Source of the DNA: a virus
Virus record (IMG/VR): IMGVR_UViG_3300037258_001214
Coordinates: 1 to 64,000 of that record
Strand: one strand, 5' to 3'
Length of the DNA: 64,000 nt
The notes under the pieces were generated by a model. That model did not search any database. It was not told the DNA's origin and was given only the letters and a program-made list of their open reading frames with translations. Shown in pieces: positions 7,345 to 15,368 of the stretch; position 1 is the stretch's first letter; the number at the start of each line of letters is the position of its first letter. A program made the position numbers and the translations under genes.

Positions 7345-7748
7345 TGCCCGGCCCCGGAGGCCAGGGCCGACCGCAGCCGGGCTTCGACGTCCCTGGCCAT
7401 GTCGCCGTCCTTGATGCCGAGCACGTCGCGCAGGCGGCGGGATACGAGCCGGGCGGGCGGCCCGATCTCCACCGAGGGGTGCAGCGACCCGCGCAGCAGG
7501 ATGGCGAGGTCGCGGATCAGGGCATCGGTGCGGAGCGGGGAAACGTGATGCCGCTCGCGCTCAGCCGCCACCGCCGCGTCCCGCCATGCGATCAGGTCGG
7601 CCCGGACGTCCGCCTCGGCTGCCGGGATGAAGTCGTCCTCGGTCATCGTGCCGATCGACCATGCCTCCCAGGCGCGGGTGCAGGCATAGATGCCGTTGCG
7701 GACACCGAGCAGGTCGTCCAGTTCGGCGTCGGAGCCAGTGTCGGTCAT
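7341..7748 (-). CDS. Hypothetical protein
   Basis: 135 residues from the ATG at 7748, coupled to the gene above by ATGA. All-helical prediction with acidic N-terminus (DTGSDAELDDLLGVRNGIYA) and a basic C-terminal part (ARLVSRRLRDVLGIKDG). No family recognised. Confidence 0.65.
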   Translation of the reverse strand: MTDTGSDAELDDLLGVRNGIYACTRAWEAWSIGTMTEDDFIPAAEADVRADLIAWRDAAVAAERERHHVSPLRTDALIRDLAILLRGSLHPSVEIGPPARLVSRRLRDVLGIKDGDMARDVEARLRSALASGAGQ

Positions 7749-8200
7749 CACTCGGTCCTTCCTGCGGGCGTCAGCGTGAACAGCCACGCCGACGACGGGG
7801 CTTCGGCGATCTTCCCGGCATCTCCCACGTTCCGGGTGCCGCACCGGCCGCACACCAGGTGAGCCACACGGCCCGCCGTGAGATCGGCGACGAGGAGATG
7901 TGTCGCCGGGGCGCGGCGGCAGTAGACGCACGTCAGCGCAGGTTCCGGCTGTTCGGCTGCCGCCATGGCGTGGGCCAGGATCACGCGCCACGAGGTCAGG
8001 TCGATGCCGCCGCCGAGCGCGGACTTCTCGGCGCCGTCCTCTTCCCCGCGCCGGTGGCGCATCAGCGCGTACTCGGCCACCATCTGGTGTTCCGCCTGGC
8101 CGTACCCGAACCGCGCGGCGGCGGCCAGGCCTGCGGCCACGTCTACCTTGTCGGCGTTCCAGCCCGGCACCAGGGGCCGGCCGCATGCGTCGCGGGTCAC
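7748..8200 (-). CDS. Hypothetical protein with zinc-binding Cys cluster
   Basis: 150 residues, GTG at 8200 coupled to the previous stop. The C-terminal half contains TCVYCRRAPATH and VCGRCGTRNVGD, two CxxC pairs compatible with one zinc ribbon. The N-terminal half is helical (ARFGYGQAEHQMVAEYALMR). The longer open frame upstream overlaps the next gene and is not used. Confidence 0.65.
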   Translation of the reverse strand: MTRDACGRPLVPGWNADKVDVAAGLAAAARFGYGQAEHQMVAEYALMRHRRGEEDGAEKSALGGGIDLTSWRVILAHAMAAAEQPEPALTCVYCRRAPATHLLVADLTAGRVAHLVCGRCGTRNVGDAGKIAEAPSSAWLFTLTPAGRTE

Positions 8201-8361
8201 CGCGTGCCTCTTTCCCTCTTCGGGCTGTTCCCCGATCCGGGGCACCGGGTACCCCGCCTGCCGTGGCTGCTGAGCCGTCTGCCGCTCACGGCGACCTGGC
8301 GCCCGCAGACGGGGCACTTGCCCTTCGGGTGCCTGGACCGCGCCCGGCCGGAGTCAGTCAC
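8197..8361 (-). CDS. Small zinc-ribbon protein
   Basis: 54 residues from GTG 8361, four bases after the previous stop; an ATG at 8385 would add eight residues. HPKGKCPVCGRQVAVSGRRL and a later RCPGSG match small actinomycete zinc-knuckle proteins common on mobile elements. Very basic, so nucleic-acid binding is plausible. Confidence 0.65.
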   Translation of the reverse strand: MTDSGRARSRHPKGKCPVCGRQVAVSGRRLSSHGRRGTRCPGSGNSPKRERGTR

Positions 8362-8365
8362 CCGG

Positions 8366-9094
8366 TCACCGGCCCAGTGCCGCACGGCCGCCGGCCCCGA
8401 CCCGGGTACCGCCGATGTCGGCCCGCTGGCCCTGGGCGTAGCCGGCGCCGTAACCCCGGCCGCTGTAGGTGATGCGGGTCTTCCGGGTCACGGGGTAGGA
8501 CTCCTGGAGCAGCGCGCGGACGACGAACGACCGGTCGGCCAGGACCAGCGCGGTGCTCTTCCCGCTCTCGTCGCGGGGGTCGACGCCGGCCTGGGCGGCC
8601 CGGTCCTCGGCTGCGCGGACCCTGGTGATGACGGCGGTGACGTAGCCGAGCAGGAAGCTGCGCCGCCACGCCCGCACGCTGCGCACGCCGTCCGGGACGA
8701 TCGCGCGGGTCAGCGCGTGGGCCATCTGGAGCAGCAGCGACGTGTAGAGGATGTCGGCGCGCTCGAGGTCAGAGGCGTAGCCGAACACGTGGATGCGGGC
8801 ACCGGGACCGCTGGTGCGGAGAGTGACGCACTGGCAGCGCATAGCGCCGACGATCCCGGCGAGGAGGTGCGCGCGGACCTGTGCCCACGGGTTGTCGATG
8901 TCGATGATCCGGTTGCCGGGCCGGTCGGTCTCGGGACGGGAGGCGGCGAGGCGCGCTCGGTCGATGCCGTACTTGGCCATCAGTTCTGCCGCTTTGGCGG
9001 TCAGCGCTTCGGCTTCGGGCGGTGTAGTGCCCTCGGCTTCGGCCTTGGCCAGCAGCTTGCGCACGCGGTCAAGGGTGGTGTCCTGGTCGGCCAT
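8366..9094 (-). CDS. DUF2786 domain protein
   Basis: 242 residues. The N-terminal segment RVRKLLAKAEAEGTTPPEAE followed by ALTAKAAELMAKYGIDRARL is the DUF2786 signature. The remaining 180 residues match the usual partner region, with helical stretches such as ADILYTSLLLQMAHALTRAI. The Gly/Ala/Arg-rich C-terminus (about residues 210-242) is low-complexity. DUF2786 proteins are common on actinophages and conjugative elements; role unknown. Confidence 0.85.
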   Translation of the reverse strand: MADQDTTLDRVRKLLAKAEAEGTTPPEAEALTAKAAELMAKYGIDRARLAASRPETDRPGNRIIDIDNPWAQVRAHLLAGIVGAMRCQCVTLRTSGPGARIHVFGYASDLERADILYTSLLLQMAHALTRAIVPDGVRSVRAWRRSFLLGYVTAVITRVRAAEDRAAQAGVDPRDESGKSTALVLADRSFVVRALLQESYPVTRKTRITYSGRGYGAGYAQGQRADIGGTRVGAGGRAALGR

Positions 9095-9100
9095 CGCTTT

Positions 9101-9487
9101 TCAGTCCTCCCCGTCGTCGGGGCCCGGTGAGGTATCGACCCAGATCCCTAGAGCCGGGATTTCCTCGATCGTGCTGTCGGGGCACTCGTCCGGGCAGCGC
9201 TTGTCATCGCTGGCGGCCAGGCGGTCGGGGGCGGCGCACAGCGACCAGCGGCACCACGCGCCGGGAACGACGTCGTGACTGTTCCACCGGAACTTCGGCT
9301 CGGCGTTGCCGGCGCTGGTGCTGGCGCCCGGCTGGGCGTCACGGTGCATCTGCTCGTGGCGGTCATGGCAGCGGGTCGTCTCGGTACGGCTGGTGAAGTC
9401 GACTGACTGCCAGCCGCAAGTGCAGGTGACATGCTCGGAGCCGTCGAGAGTGATGATCGTGAGCCGGCAACTCTGCTGGTCGGCCAT
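9101..9487 (-). CDS. Hypothetical protein
   Basis: 128 residues. The N-terminal part SCRLTIITLDGSEHVTCTC then GWQSVDFTSR with later CHDRHEQMH provides Cys/His ligands for a possible zinc site. The C-terminus is acidic (CPDECPDSTIEEIP, PGPDDGED). Six-base gap to its downstream neighbour. No family recognised. Confidence 0.65.
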   Translation of the reverse strand: MADQQSCRLTIITLDGSEHVTCTCGWQSVDFTSRTETTRCHDRHEQMHRDAQPGASTSAGNAEPKFRWNSHDVVPGAWCRWSLCAAPDRLAASDDKRCPDECPDSTIEEIPALGIWVDTSPGPDDGED

Positions 9488-9490
9488 CGC

Positions 9491-9793
9491 TCAGCCCTCC
9501 CCGTTCATCTTGGCCAGGAACAGCGCCTTTCCGTCCAGCGCCTCGGGGCGCCGCACGGTGACCTCGGGTGCCTCGGCCCAAATGGCCGGGCACATGAGGT
9601 GCGCGTTGCCTGCGTCCCTCGGCAGGTCGGCGAAACGGTGGCGCAGGTGCGCGTGGCCGCAGAAGGTGACCTTCTCGACCTGATCGGCGGGGACCTGGAC
9701 GAGCACGCGGCCGGACGGCCCGGTGATGCCGTGGTTGCGCGCGATCCAGGCTGCGTCGTGGGTGTGGAGGGCGAATGCGGTGGTGGTGGTCAT
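9491..9793 (-). CDS. Hypothetical protein
   Basis: 100 residues from the ATG at 9793, preceded by GGAGGA, a strong ribosome site; this start is preferred over the longer reading to 9826. Contains KVTFCGHAHLRHRF and VTVRRPEALDGKALFLAK. It is the first gene of the leftward block below the control region at 9819-9882, so its promoter probably lies there. Confidence 0.7.
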   Translation of the reverse strand: MTTTTAFALHTHDAAWIARNHGITGPSGRVLVQVPADQVEKVTFCGHAHLRHRFADLPRDAGNAHLMCPAIWAEAPEVTVRRPEALDGKALFLAKMNGEG

Positions 9794-9818
9794 CGGGTCC
9801 TCCCCTGTCTGCTGCGAG

Positions 9819-9882
9819 CTAGTCACATGACTAGTGTGTCGCAGTCTTGCCCACTAGTCAAGTGACAAGTAGCATGGTGACT
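9819..9882. promoter_or_regulatory. Operator repeats CTAGTCA-N2-TGACTAG
   Basis: A perfect inverted repeat with 7-bp arms and a 2-bp spacer lies at 9819-9834. A near-copy (CTAGTCA-AG-TGACAAG) lies at 9854-9869, and a further half-like TGACTAT overlaps the start of the rightward gene. The two dyads are 35 bp apart between divergent genes. This is a textbook dimeric operator layout; the adjacent HTH protein (9883-10089) is the natural candidate ligand. Confidence 0.75.
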
Positions 9883-10089
9883 ATGGTTCTTGCCGTGCAT
9901 CACCTCGTGGGCTCCCAGGAGATCGGGGCCATGCTCGGCGTCAGCAGGCAGCGCGTCCAGCAGCTCATCTCCCGCGACGACTTCCCGGAGCCTGAGGTCA
10001 CGCTGGCTATGGGCAAGGTCTGGAAGCGGGCCGATGTGGAAGCCTGGGCGCGCGACCATGGCCGGGCTATCGCGGACGAGGCTGGCTGA
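9883..10089 (+). CDS. MerR/excisionase-like helix-turn-helix protein
   Basis: 68 residues from the ATG at 9883; ATG 9874 is an alternative. LVGSQEIGAMLGVSRQRVQQ then LISRDDFPEPEVTLAMGKVW is the winged-helix layout of MerR-like and AlpA/Xis-like proteins, ending in the usual WKRADVEAWAR helix. It is transcribed against the leftward operon, with operators in front and a terminator behind. Could be an excision factor or an autoregulated control protein. Confidence 0.8.
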   Translation: MVLAVHHLVGSQEIGAMLGVSRQRVQQLISRDDFPEPEVTLAMGKVWKRADVEAWARDHGRAIADEAG

Positions 10090-10092
10090 CCT

Positions 10093-10120
10093 GCGGGGGG
10101 CCATCAGGACGGCCCCCCGC
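10093..10120. terminator. Hairpin terminator between convergent genes
   Basis: GCGGGGGGCC (10093-10102) and its exact complement (10111-10120) enclose an 8-base loop. It follows the rightward HTH gene and overlaps the 3' end of the leftward gene 10104-10349, so it can stop transcription from both sides. Confidence 0.8.
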
Positions 10121-10349
10121 ACTCGCCGCACAGGTACCCGTAACGGCCGTTGGCCCGGATCGTGTCGCCGGGCACGATGCCGGCACCGCAGGCCACGCAC
10201 TCGCCCGCGTACTGCGCCCCGAACCAGGCGCCGAGGCCGGCATCAGCTTCCCGGGCTCCCAGGGCTTCCTGCCTGGCTCTCGCCTCGGCGCCGTTGCAGT
10301 GCCCGCAGGACTCCACCAGCAGGTCGGTCAGATCGCAGCGGGCGGCCAT
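10104..10349 (-). CDS. Small zinc-binding protein
   Basis: 81 residues. Three Cys pairs (ESCGHCNGAE, GECVACGAGI, YLCGECGGPS) can form one or two zinc ribbons; the last two resemble the CxxC...CxxC pattern of DksA/TraR-like and PARP-finger-like small proteins. Coupled by ATGA overlap to the gene above. Confidence 0.65.
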   Translation of the reverse strand: MAARCDLTDLLVESCGHCNGAEARARQEALGAREADAGLGAWFGAQYAGECVACGAGIVPGDTIRANGRYGYLCGECGGPS

Positions 10350-10846
10350 CAGAACGCGGGCCCGCCCTGCTCGTCATCGCCACCAGCAGTCCCGGCCTCG
10401 ATCGCCCGCTGTTCCTGCATCCGCTGCCACTCGGCCTCGCGCCGGGCCCGGGCGGCGGCGGCCTTGACCGCCGACTCCCACTGCCCGCGCACGCTCGCCT
10501 CGGTCACCGGCCGTTCGGAGAACCACGCCGACGCCGCGTGCTCCACCCAGCCGAGCGGGTTGCCGCCCCACAGCTTCTCGGGCAGGTCGATGTGGTAGGC
10601 GGCCTGCCCGTGCTTGGTGACCTGGGTGACGTAGCCCGTGTACTCGATCCGGCCGAGAAAGGCGATCTCGGCCCAGTAGCCGCCGTCTGCCAGTTCCGGT
10701 TCCGCAGCGGGCCGGCTCTCCGCGTACGTGTCCAGCGCGTCGAGCAGCTCGTCTGCGGTAAGGCCTGTCACCTTCGATATCAGGTCCAGTTTCCTGGTGT
10801 TCTCCTGCTCGGCGGCTTCAGCGGTCACCATCTCGTCATCGGCCAC
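10349..10846 (-). CDS. Hypothetical protein
   Basis: About 165 residues. GTG 10846 is chosen because GAGGAAGGGGG precedes it; an ATG at 10888 would add 14 residues. A central beta-rich segment (GYWAEIAFLGRIEYTGYVTQ) precedes a helical basic part (SAVKAAAARARREAEWQRM). No family recognised. Confidence 0.6.
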   Translation of the reverse strand: MADDEMVTAEAAEQENTRKLDLISKVTGLTADELLDALDTYAESRPAAEPELADGGYWAEIAFLGRIEYTGYVTQVTKHGQAAYHIDLPEKLWGGNPLGWVEHAASAWFSERPVTEASVRGQWESAVKAAAARARREAEWQRMQEQRAIEAGTAGGDDEQGGPAF

Positions 10847-10877
10847 GACGTGGCCCCCTTCCTCGGTTGCTGGCAGT

Positions 10878-11363
10878 TCAGGCGGCACGGCTTGCCTCGC
10901 GGACCCGGCGCCGCCTCTTGGCCTCGCGCCAGTACGCCCGGGCCGCGTCTGCGCAGTCGATGTCGATCAGCTCGCCGTGGTCCTCGTGATGGCGGAACGC
11001 CGCGTAGGTGCCGCACGGCTGGACCCGGTCCTCCGCCGGCTCGCCGAGCCATCCGGCTTCCCCGGCGCATCCCGCGACAGCGGCGACAGCAGCAGCCAGG
11101 AGCGTGTCCACCTCGGCAGCGAGGCGCAGGACCCCGACCGGGCGGCGATCGGACCGCCACGCCGGGGAGGCCCGCCAGGCCCGGGCCGCAGCGGCACGGG
11201 CCGCTTCCAGCCGCCACACCTGCTCCGTCACGCCGTCCAGGTCCCCGTCGCCGGCCCGGGCGAGGATGGCCTCGGCGCCTTCGAGGTCCCCGGAGTCCAT
11301 GCAGCGGATCAGGGCGGCGGCGGTACGGCGGCGGGCGGCGCCGATCCGTTCCTCGCGGGTCAT
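10878..11363 (-). CDS. Hypothetical helical protein
   Basis: 161 residues, Ala/Arg-rich, largely helical. A segment LIDIDCADAARAYWREAKRR closes the protein. Coupled to the neighbour above by a 4-base overlap. No family recognised; composition is typical of actinophage accessory genes. Confidence 0.6.
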   Translation of the reverse strand: MTREERIGAARRRTAAALIRCMDSGDLEGAEAILARAGDGDLDGVTEQVWRLEAARAAAARAWRASPAWRSDRRPVGVLRLAAEVDTLLAAAVAAVAGCAGEAGWLGEPAEDRVQPCGTYAAFRHHEDHGELIDIDCADAARAYWREAKRRRRVREASRAA

Positions 11364-11764
11364 CGGGGCGCCGCCCCTGCCTGCTCCACGGCCGCCCCAG
11401 GGATCGCGAGCACCTTGAACAGGGCCGCCAGGATCGCCTCGTAAGCGTCGTACGCAGCGGCCTGGGCAGGCTGGCCGCGCAGTTCCTCGACACCCTGGCG
11501 GGCATAGACCGCCGCGTCTGCGGCTTCCTCGCGGAGATCCCGGAGCCAGTCCCGGCCGTTGTGCGCCTGCAGGACCGAGCCGTAGCGGTCGAGTCCGATC
11601 TGCTTCCGCTCGCGGAGGAGCGCGGCGGCTGCGTCGTTCTCAGCCCAGGAGACGTGGCACGCGCCCAGGTCCCCGATCACCAGGTCGTGCATGGACGGGC
11701 CGTCGTTCGGGACCGGGAGGAGGGGCTGGTCGCCGGGCCGCTGGCGTAGCTGCTCAGCCATCAT
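11360..11764 (-). CDS. MazG-like / dATP-dGTP pyrophosphohydrolase-like protein
   Basis: 134 residues from the first of two adjacent ATGs (11764), overlapping the previous stop. RKQIGLDRYGSVLQAHNGRD followed by WLRDLREEAADAAVYARQ matches the phage all-alpha NTP pyrophosphohydrolase pattern: RYG..L..HNGRD, then EE(x)2D(x)3Y metal ligands. These enzymes hydrolyse (d)NTPs and may shape nucleotide pools or remove alarmones (family knowledge). Assignment rests on motif recognition only. Confidence 0.65.
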   Translation of the reverse strand: MMAEQLRQRPGDQPLLPVPNDGPSMHDLVIGDLGACHVSWAENDAAAALLRERKQIGLDRYGSVLQAHNGRDWLRDLREEAADAAVYARQGVEELRGQPAQAAAYDAYEAILAALFKVLAIPGAAVEQAGAAPR

Positions 11765-12053
11765 CGGCCTGCCTCGCGGCCGGCTCGCCGGCCAGCCATT
11801 CCCGGCTGCGCTCGCTGTCCGGGGTCCGCACCCGATCAGGGTGCTCACGCTGCCAGGCCTTGACGGCCGCCTTGGTCCCCGCGATCAGGTCCAGGTGCCG
11901 CTGCGGGCTGCCGCCGTCGGCGCACGCCGCGGCGTAGAACTCCAGCAGCCGCGGTACGAAAGCGTCCCGCGCCCGGAACACGATGACCGGCTCGTCGTCC
12001 GGGATGTCACCGTGCTCGGTGGTGACTCGGCCGTACTTCAGGTCAAACGCCAT
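11754..12053 (-). CDS. Hypothetical protein
   Basis: 99 residues from the ATG at 12053 (preceded by GAGGAGGCTCACC). Contains DDEPVIVFRARDAFVPRLLE and a helical LDLIAGTKAAVKAWQREHPD. Actinophages carry similar small proteins near nucleotide-metabolism genes, but I cannot name the family. Confidence 0.7.
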   Translation of the reverse strand: MAFDLKYGRVTTEHGDIPDDEPVIVFRARDAFVPRLLEFYAAACADGGSPQRHLDLIAGTKAAVKAWQREHPDRVRTPDSERSREWLAGEPAARQADDG

Positions 12054-12729
12054 GGTGAGCCTCCTCTGGCTTCTTGTGGCACTCGTGCTCGCAAGGGGCA
12101 CCGACGCAGCTCGCGCACTTCCCGGCCCTGCAGTCCGGGTCGAGCAGCGGCCCGGTACCGATGGCCTCCAGCTCGTGCGGTGGCATCCCGGTCCACTGCC
12201 TCAGCACGAGCAGCAGGACCCTGGCCACCTCGGAGGCATCCAGCTGGCCGCCTTGCTCAGCCCAGGACTCGGCGTGGCGGATCACGTTGCCGATGGCGTG
12301 CTCTGCGTCGGGGAGGGTTTCCGGATCGGCAGCTGCGGGCTCGTAGGTGGCGGCGAAGAACCCCGGATCGCAGGTCCCGAACTCCCCCTTGGCGCTCTTG
12401 ATGATCCACCAGCCGGGGCGAGCAACCTTGTGCCTGTGGCCTTGAGGCGGCGGGACGATAACCCCCCAGTCGCAGGGGCTGACGAATGCGTAGCGCTCGC
12501 CCGGCATCGCGATCCCGCCGACGGAGTAGTCCCATACCGTGTCCTCGTCGTAGACGATGCCGCCGCACCACGCGGCCATCTCAGCGAGGTTGTGCGTCTG
12601 GACGCGACGCGCTTCGAGAGGCCCCACGGGCCTTGTCTGCCAAAGGGTCTCCTCGGTGCCGCCCGGAGCGGGCAGCCGGTCTCCCGGCTGCCCCTCCGCG
12701 ACCACGCCAGGCTCAGGCTGGCTGGCCAT
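12043..12729 (-). CDS. Hypothetical protein with C-terminal Cys/His cluster
   Basis: 228 residues. The middle part resembles a PGDWI-like segment (SVGGIAMPGERYAFVSPCDW, ARPGWWIIKSAKGEF). The C-terminus CRAGKCASCVGAPCEHECHK has enough Cys/His for a zinc site. It overlaps the genes on both sides. Function unknown. Confidence 0.65.
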   Translation of the reverse strand: MASQPEPGVVAEGQPGDRLPAPGGTEETLWQTRPVGPLEARRVQTHNLAEMAAWCGGIVYDEDTVWDYSVGGIAMPGERYAFVSPCDWGVIVPPPQGHRHKVARPGWWIIKSAKGEFGTCDPGFFAATYEPAAADPETLPDAEHAIGNVIRHAESWAEQGGQLDASEVARVLLLVLRQWTGMPPHELEAIGTGPLLDPDCRAGKCASCVGAPCEHECHKKPEEAHHGV

Positions 12730-13579
12730 GCATCACCGTCACGCTGCACTCTTCGGCCAGCTTCGCGACGACCTTGGCGACCGCCTCGCGGGCCACGCGG
12801 GCCGGCTCGTTCATGAAGTAGCCGAGCGCCAGGGACTTGTCCTGGCCGATGCGGTACCGGAGCCGGACCGCCATCACGGCCGGCTCGATGTCCTCGTACG
12901 GGGCGATCAGCAGGTCGAACTCGTTCGGCATCTCGATCGTCCCGCGCTTAGCGTTCTGGCCGGTGGCCGTGATCTCCTCGATGTAGCTGAACTGGGTCTG
13001 CCCGGAGGAGACGCGCGCGCCGGCGGTGATCGCGACCTTGAGGGTGGCCTTGAAGTTCTGGGCCGTCTCCAGCAGGTCAGCGGACTGGATCTTCCCCGCC
13101 GGGTCAACGTCGCGGGCGTGCTCCTCGATGAACTCCGCGAACGCCTGCTGTCCCATGTAGTCGCGGTCCTTCGCGGTCCACTCCTGCCACGGCAGGGTGG
13201 GCACCAGGCCCAGGATCAGGCGGTGCTGCTGCCAGCGGGCACCCTCCCCAGCGGCCAGGCCGTCACCGTCCGCGTCATTGCCCCGGTGCGCGTCCAGGAC
13301 GGCGGTCACGGTCCCCTTGTCGAGGTCGGCGAACACCTCGGAGCCCTCGTCGGCGTGCTTGGCGTAGTACCGGGCGAAGCTGGCCACGTTCCGGACCGTG
13401 ACGATCCCGCCCTTGCGCTTCGGGAACTCGCGGTACTCGTCGCCGGTCAGGTCGATCTTCACGACCGCGCCGGTCGACGTGGTGAGCGCGTAGTAGTCGC
13501 CGGGATCCAGGCAGTGCGGCTTGGTCGCCTGGATGGCCAGGTCGCGCACGACCTCGGCAGTAGCGGTGTCTTCGGTCAT
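12713..13579 (-). CDS. DUF2303 family protein
   Basis: 288 residues. The sequence matches the DUF2303 (YfdQ) family of phage early proteins: VTVRNVASFARYYAKHADEG, VFADLDKGTVTAVLDAH, LPWQEWTAKDRDYMGQQAFA, EFIEEHARDV and the C-terminal beta region EIEMPNEFDLLIAPYED-like. Length is usual. The family sits in phage early operons next to recombination genes; its biochemical role is not known to me. Coupled by ATGA to the small partner gene above. Confidence 0.85.
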   Translation of the reverse strand: MTEDTATAEVVRDLAIQATKPHCLDPGDYYALTTSTGAVVKIDLTGDEYREFPKRKGGIVTVRNVASFARYYAKHADEGSEVFADLDKGTVTAVLDAHRGNDADGDGLAAGEGARWQQHRLILGLVPTLPWQEWTAKDRDYMGQQAFAEFIEEHARDVDPAGKIQSADLLETAQNFKATLKVAITAGARVSSGQTQFSYIEEITATGQNAKRGTIEMPNEFDLLIAPYEDIEPAVMAVRLRYRIGQDKSLALGYFMNEPARVAREAVAKVVAKLAEECSVTVMHGQPA

Positions 13580-13923
13580 CGGGTCACTCCTGGGATGTCC
13601 TCGTCGCGGAAGATCGGAAGGGTGTTCGGGTCGTTCCGGCTGAGGTTGCCGGTCTCATCGGGGTAGAAGATCGACGCGGGCATCTCGGGCTTCGGCGCCT
13701 TGAGGGTGACCTGGCCCGACACTTTCACGATGTCCTCGTTGCCCTTGAAGGGCTCGATCTTGACGGTCACGGTCACCGTGGCGGCTTTGCCGGTCTCCCG
13801 GACGGCGGTCACGCCCTCGGCGAGTTTCTGCGCGGCTTCGTCGGCGATGACGCCTTTGTTGACTTCGCTGAGCACGTCAGCGAACGGCCGCACATGGGCG
13901 GCCTGTCCGGTATCTGGTCCCAT
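13576..13923 (-). CDS. Hypothetical partner of DUF2303 protein
   Basis: 115 residues, ATG 13923 with a ribosome site CAGGAAGGACC. A beta-rich core (KAATVTVTVKIEPFKGNEDI, VKVSGQVTLKAPKP) is flanked by polar ends. This small gene regularly precedes DUF2303 genes in actinophages, as here with a 4-base overlap, suggesting a shared complex (inference). Confidence 0.7.
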   Translation of the reverse strand: MGPDTGQAAHVRPFADVLSEVNKGVIADEAAQKLAEGVTAVRETGKAATVTVTVKIEPFKGNEDIVKVSGQVTLKAPKPEMPASIFYPDETGNLSRNDPNTLPIFRDEDIPGVTR

Positions 13924-13959
13924 TCCTGGGGTCCTTCCTGGTTGTTGGCGGTTAGCGGG

Positions 13960-14448
13960 TCAGGTGGTCTCGGGTTGCGTCATGAGGCTGAGCTGGCCAG
14001 CGGCTTCCTGCTCGGCCGGCGACGGCGGGGGCAGTCCGGCGCCCTCGGGCGCGTCCTCCGGGCAGAACACCAGGTCGCCGCGATAGGACCACTCCCAGGC
14101 CGCCATGGTCTCCTCGGCGTCCCGGCGCGAGGTGCAGTGGGCGATGTAGCCCTCGTCCTGCTCGTCGATGTGCTCTTCGCAGCCGTCGCAGCGGACCAGC
14201 CAGCACGGGGTGCCAAGCCGGCGTGGCTTCGGTCGGCCCGGACGGCAGCGGCTCAGCAGCCAGCGGAACTCGCGCCACCACACCCGGAGACGGTCATCGA
14301 AGATCCAGTCGCGGTCCTCGTCCCAGGTTTCGCGGATGGCTACCAGGGCTTCGGCGCGGGTGTCGTAGTGCGGGTCGCTGCCGTTGCAGCCGCGGGGCGG
14401 CTCCGGGATCACCGTCCAGCAGAGGTGCGGGAGCTGGTAGACGGTCAT
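13960..14448 (-). CDS. Hypothetical protein
   Basis: 162 residues from the ATG at 14448, which overlaps the stop of the gene above. It has Trp-rich segments (DEDRDWIFDDRLRVWWREFR) and Cys pairs (CWLVRCDGCEEHIDEQDEGY, HCTSRRDAEET) consistent with a zinc-bound structure. No family recognised. Confidence 0.65.
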   Translation of the reverse strand: MTVYQLPHLCWTVIPEPPRGCNGSDPHYDTRAEALVAIRETWDEDRDWIFDDRLRVWWREFRWLLSRCRPGRPKPRRLGTPCWLVRCDGCEEHIDEQDEGYIAHCTSRRDAEETMAAWEWSYRGDLVFCPEDAPEGAGLPPPSPAEQEAAGQLSLMTQPETT

Positions 14449-14681
14449 GGCGTTGCCCTCGTTTCGTCGCGGGTGATGCCGAGCGCCCGCTCGGCCGCTG
14501 CGGTCGCGGCCCTCTGCGCAGCCACCAGCGCCTTGCTGCCGAGACCCGCGCCACGGCCGTACGCGGCGTTGACAGCTCGCTGGAGCGGCTTGGGGACGAC
14601 GCTCCAGCACATCCGGCAGAGCAGCTTGGAGTCGTCGACAGCGGTCACCGGGCAGCCCGTCCGCGGGCACGGGTGGCTCAT
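14445..14681 (-). CDS. Small zinc-ribbon-like protein
   Basis: 78 residues. CPRTGCPVTAVDDSKLLC then RMCWSVVPKPLQRAVNAAYG is typical of short actinobacterial phage proteins with one zinc ribbon and a helical C-terminus (KALVAAQRAATAAAERAL). Coupled at both ends by 4-base overlaps. Confidence 0.65.
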   Translation of the reverse strand: MSHPCPRTGCPVTAVDDSKLLCRMCWSVVPKPLQRAVNAAYGRGAGLGSKALVAAQRAATAAAERALGITRDETRATP

Positions 14682-15217
14682 GACGCCACCCCATCCAGAT
14701 CGAACAGCTCGGCCTGCGCGGGCTTCTGGGCCAGACGGCGGGTCACATCGGCGATAGCGGCTTCAAGATTGTCCGCGATGCGCCGCAGCTTGGCCGGATC
14801 ATCGTGCGCGAAGCCGGCCATGTCATTGCAGGCACGACAGGCGATACCGCGGCGGCAGTAGCGACATGACCTGCTCGGCGGGCAGCAGCGGTGATCGTGG
14901 TCGACGTGCACCTCGCGCGGCTTGCCGAGGTCCAGCGGCTCATTGCACAGGTAGCAGAGACCGCACTGCCGGTCGAGCATCTCAAGCCATTCGGTCCTCA
15001 ACATGGCATGCCTGGGCAGATTGGCGTCACGCCAGCGGCGCTGAGCTTCTTTCCCCTGCTCGGGATGCGCCAGCCTGTAGGCGCGCGCCGCAGTGGCTAG
15101 CTTTTCGCGGTTGGCGGCCTTGTAGCGCAGGTTGACTTCCTTCGCCTTTTCCGGGTGCGCAGCCCGCCAGCGACGGGTGTATTCGCGTACCTTCTCGCGC
15201 CTTTCCTCGGGCGTCAT
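14678..15217 (-). CDS. Recombination endonuclease VII-like nuclease
   Basis: 179 residues from the ATG at 15217. The N-terminal third is basic and repetitive (RRWRAAHPEKAKEVNLRYKA), likely DNA-binding. The C-terminal third has the endonuclease VII signature: CGLCYLCNEPL, then VHVDHDHRCC with the catalytic DHDH, a second Cys pair and GIACRACNDMAGFAHDDP. The family resolves branched DNA during phage replication and packaging. Domain order and length fit. Confidence 0.9.
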   Translation of the reverse strand: MTPEERREKVREYTRRWRAAHPEKAKEVNLRYKAANREKLATAARAYRLAHPEQGKEAQRRWRDANLPRHAMLRTEWLEMLDRQCGLCYLCNEPLDLGKPREVHVDHDHRCCPPSRSCRYCRRGIACRACNDMAGFAHDDPAKLRRIADNLEAAIADVTRRLAQKPAQAELFDLDGVAS

Positions 15218-15221
15218 TTCA

Positions 15222-15368
15222 CTATCTCCATTTGGCGACGTGGAGCCACCGCCACCAGATCGGCTGGTGGGACCGGTAGGCGCGGGTCTGTCCGCACATG
15301 CACGGCGGCACGCGGGTGGTGGCGCGCGGGTCCGGGTCGTAGCGGTGGGGTTTCGTAGCGTCAGGCAC
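15222..15368 (-). CDS. Small hypothetical protein
   Basis: 48 residues from a GTG at 15368 coupled to the stop above. Contains PPCMCGQTRAYRSH and the aromatic end WWRWLHVAKWR. The longer open frame to 15599 is an antisense-like extension and is not used. No family recognised. Confidence 0.5.
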   Translation of the reverse strand: MPDATKPHRYDPDPRATTRVPPCMCGQTRAYRSHQPIWWRWLHVAKWR

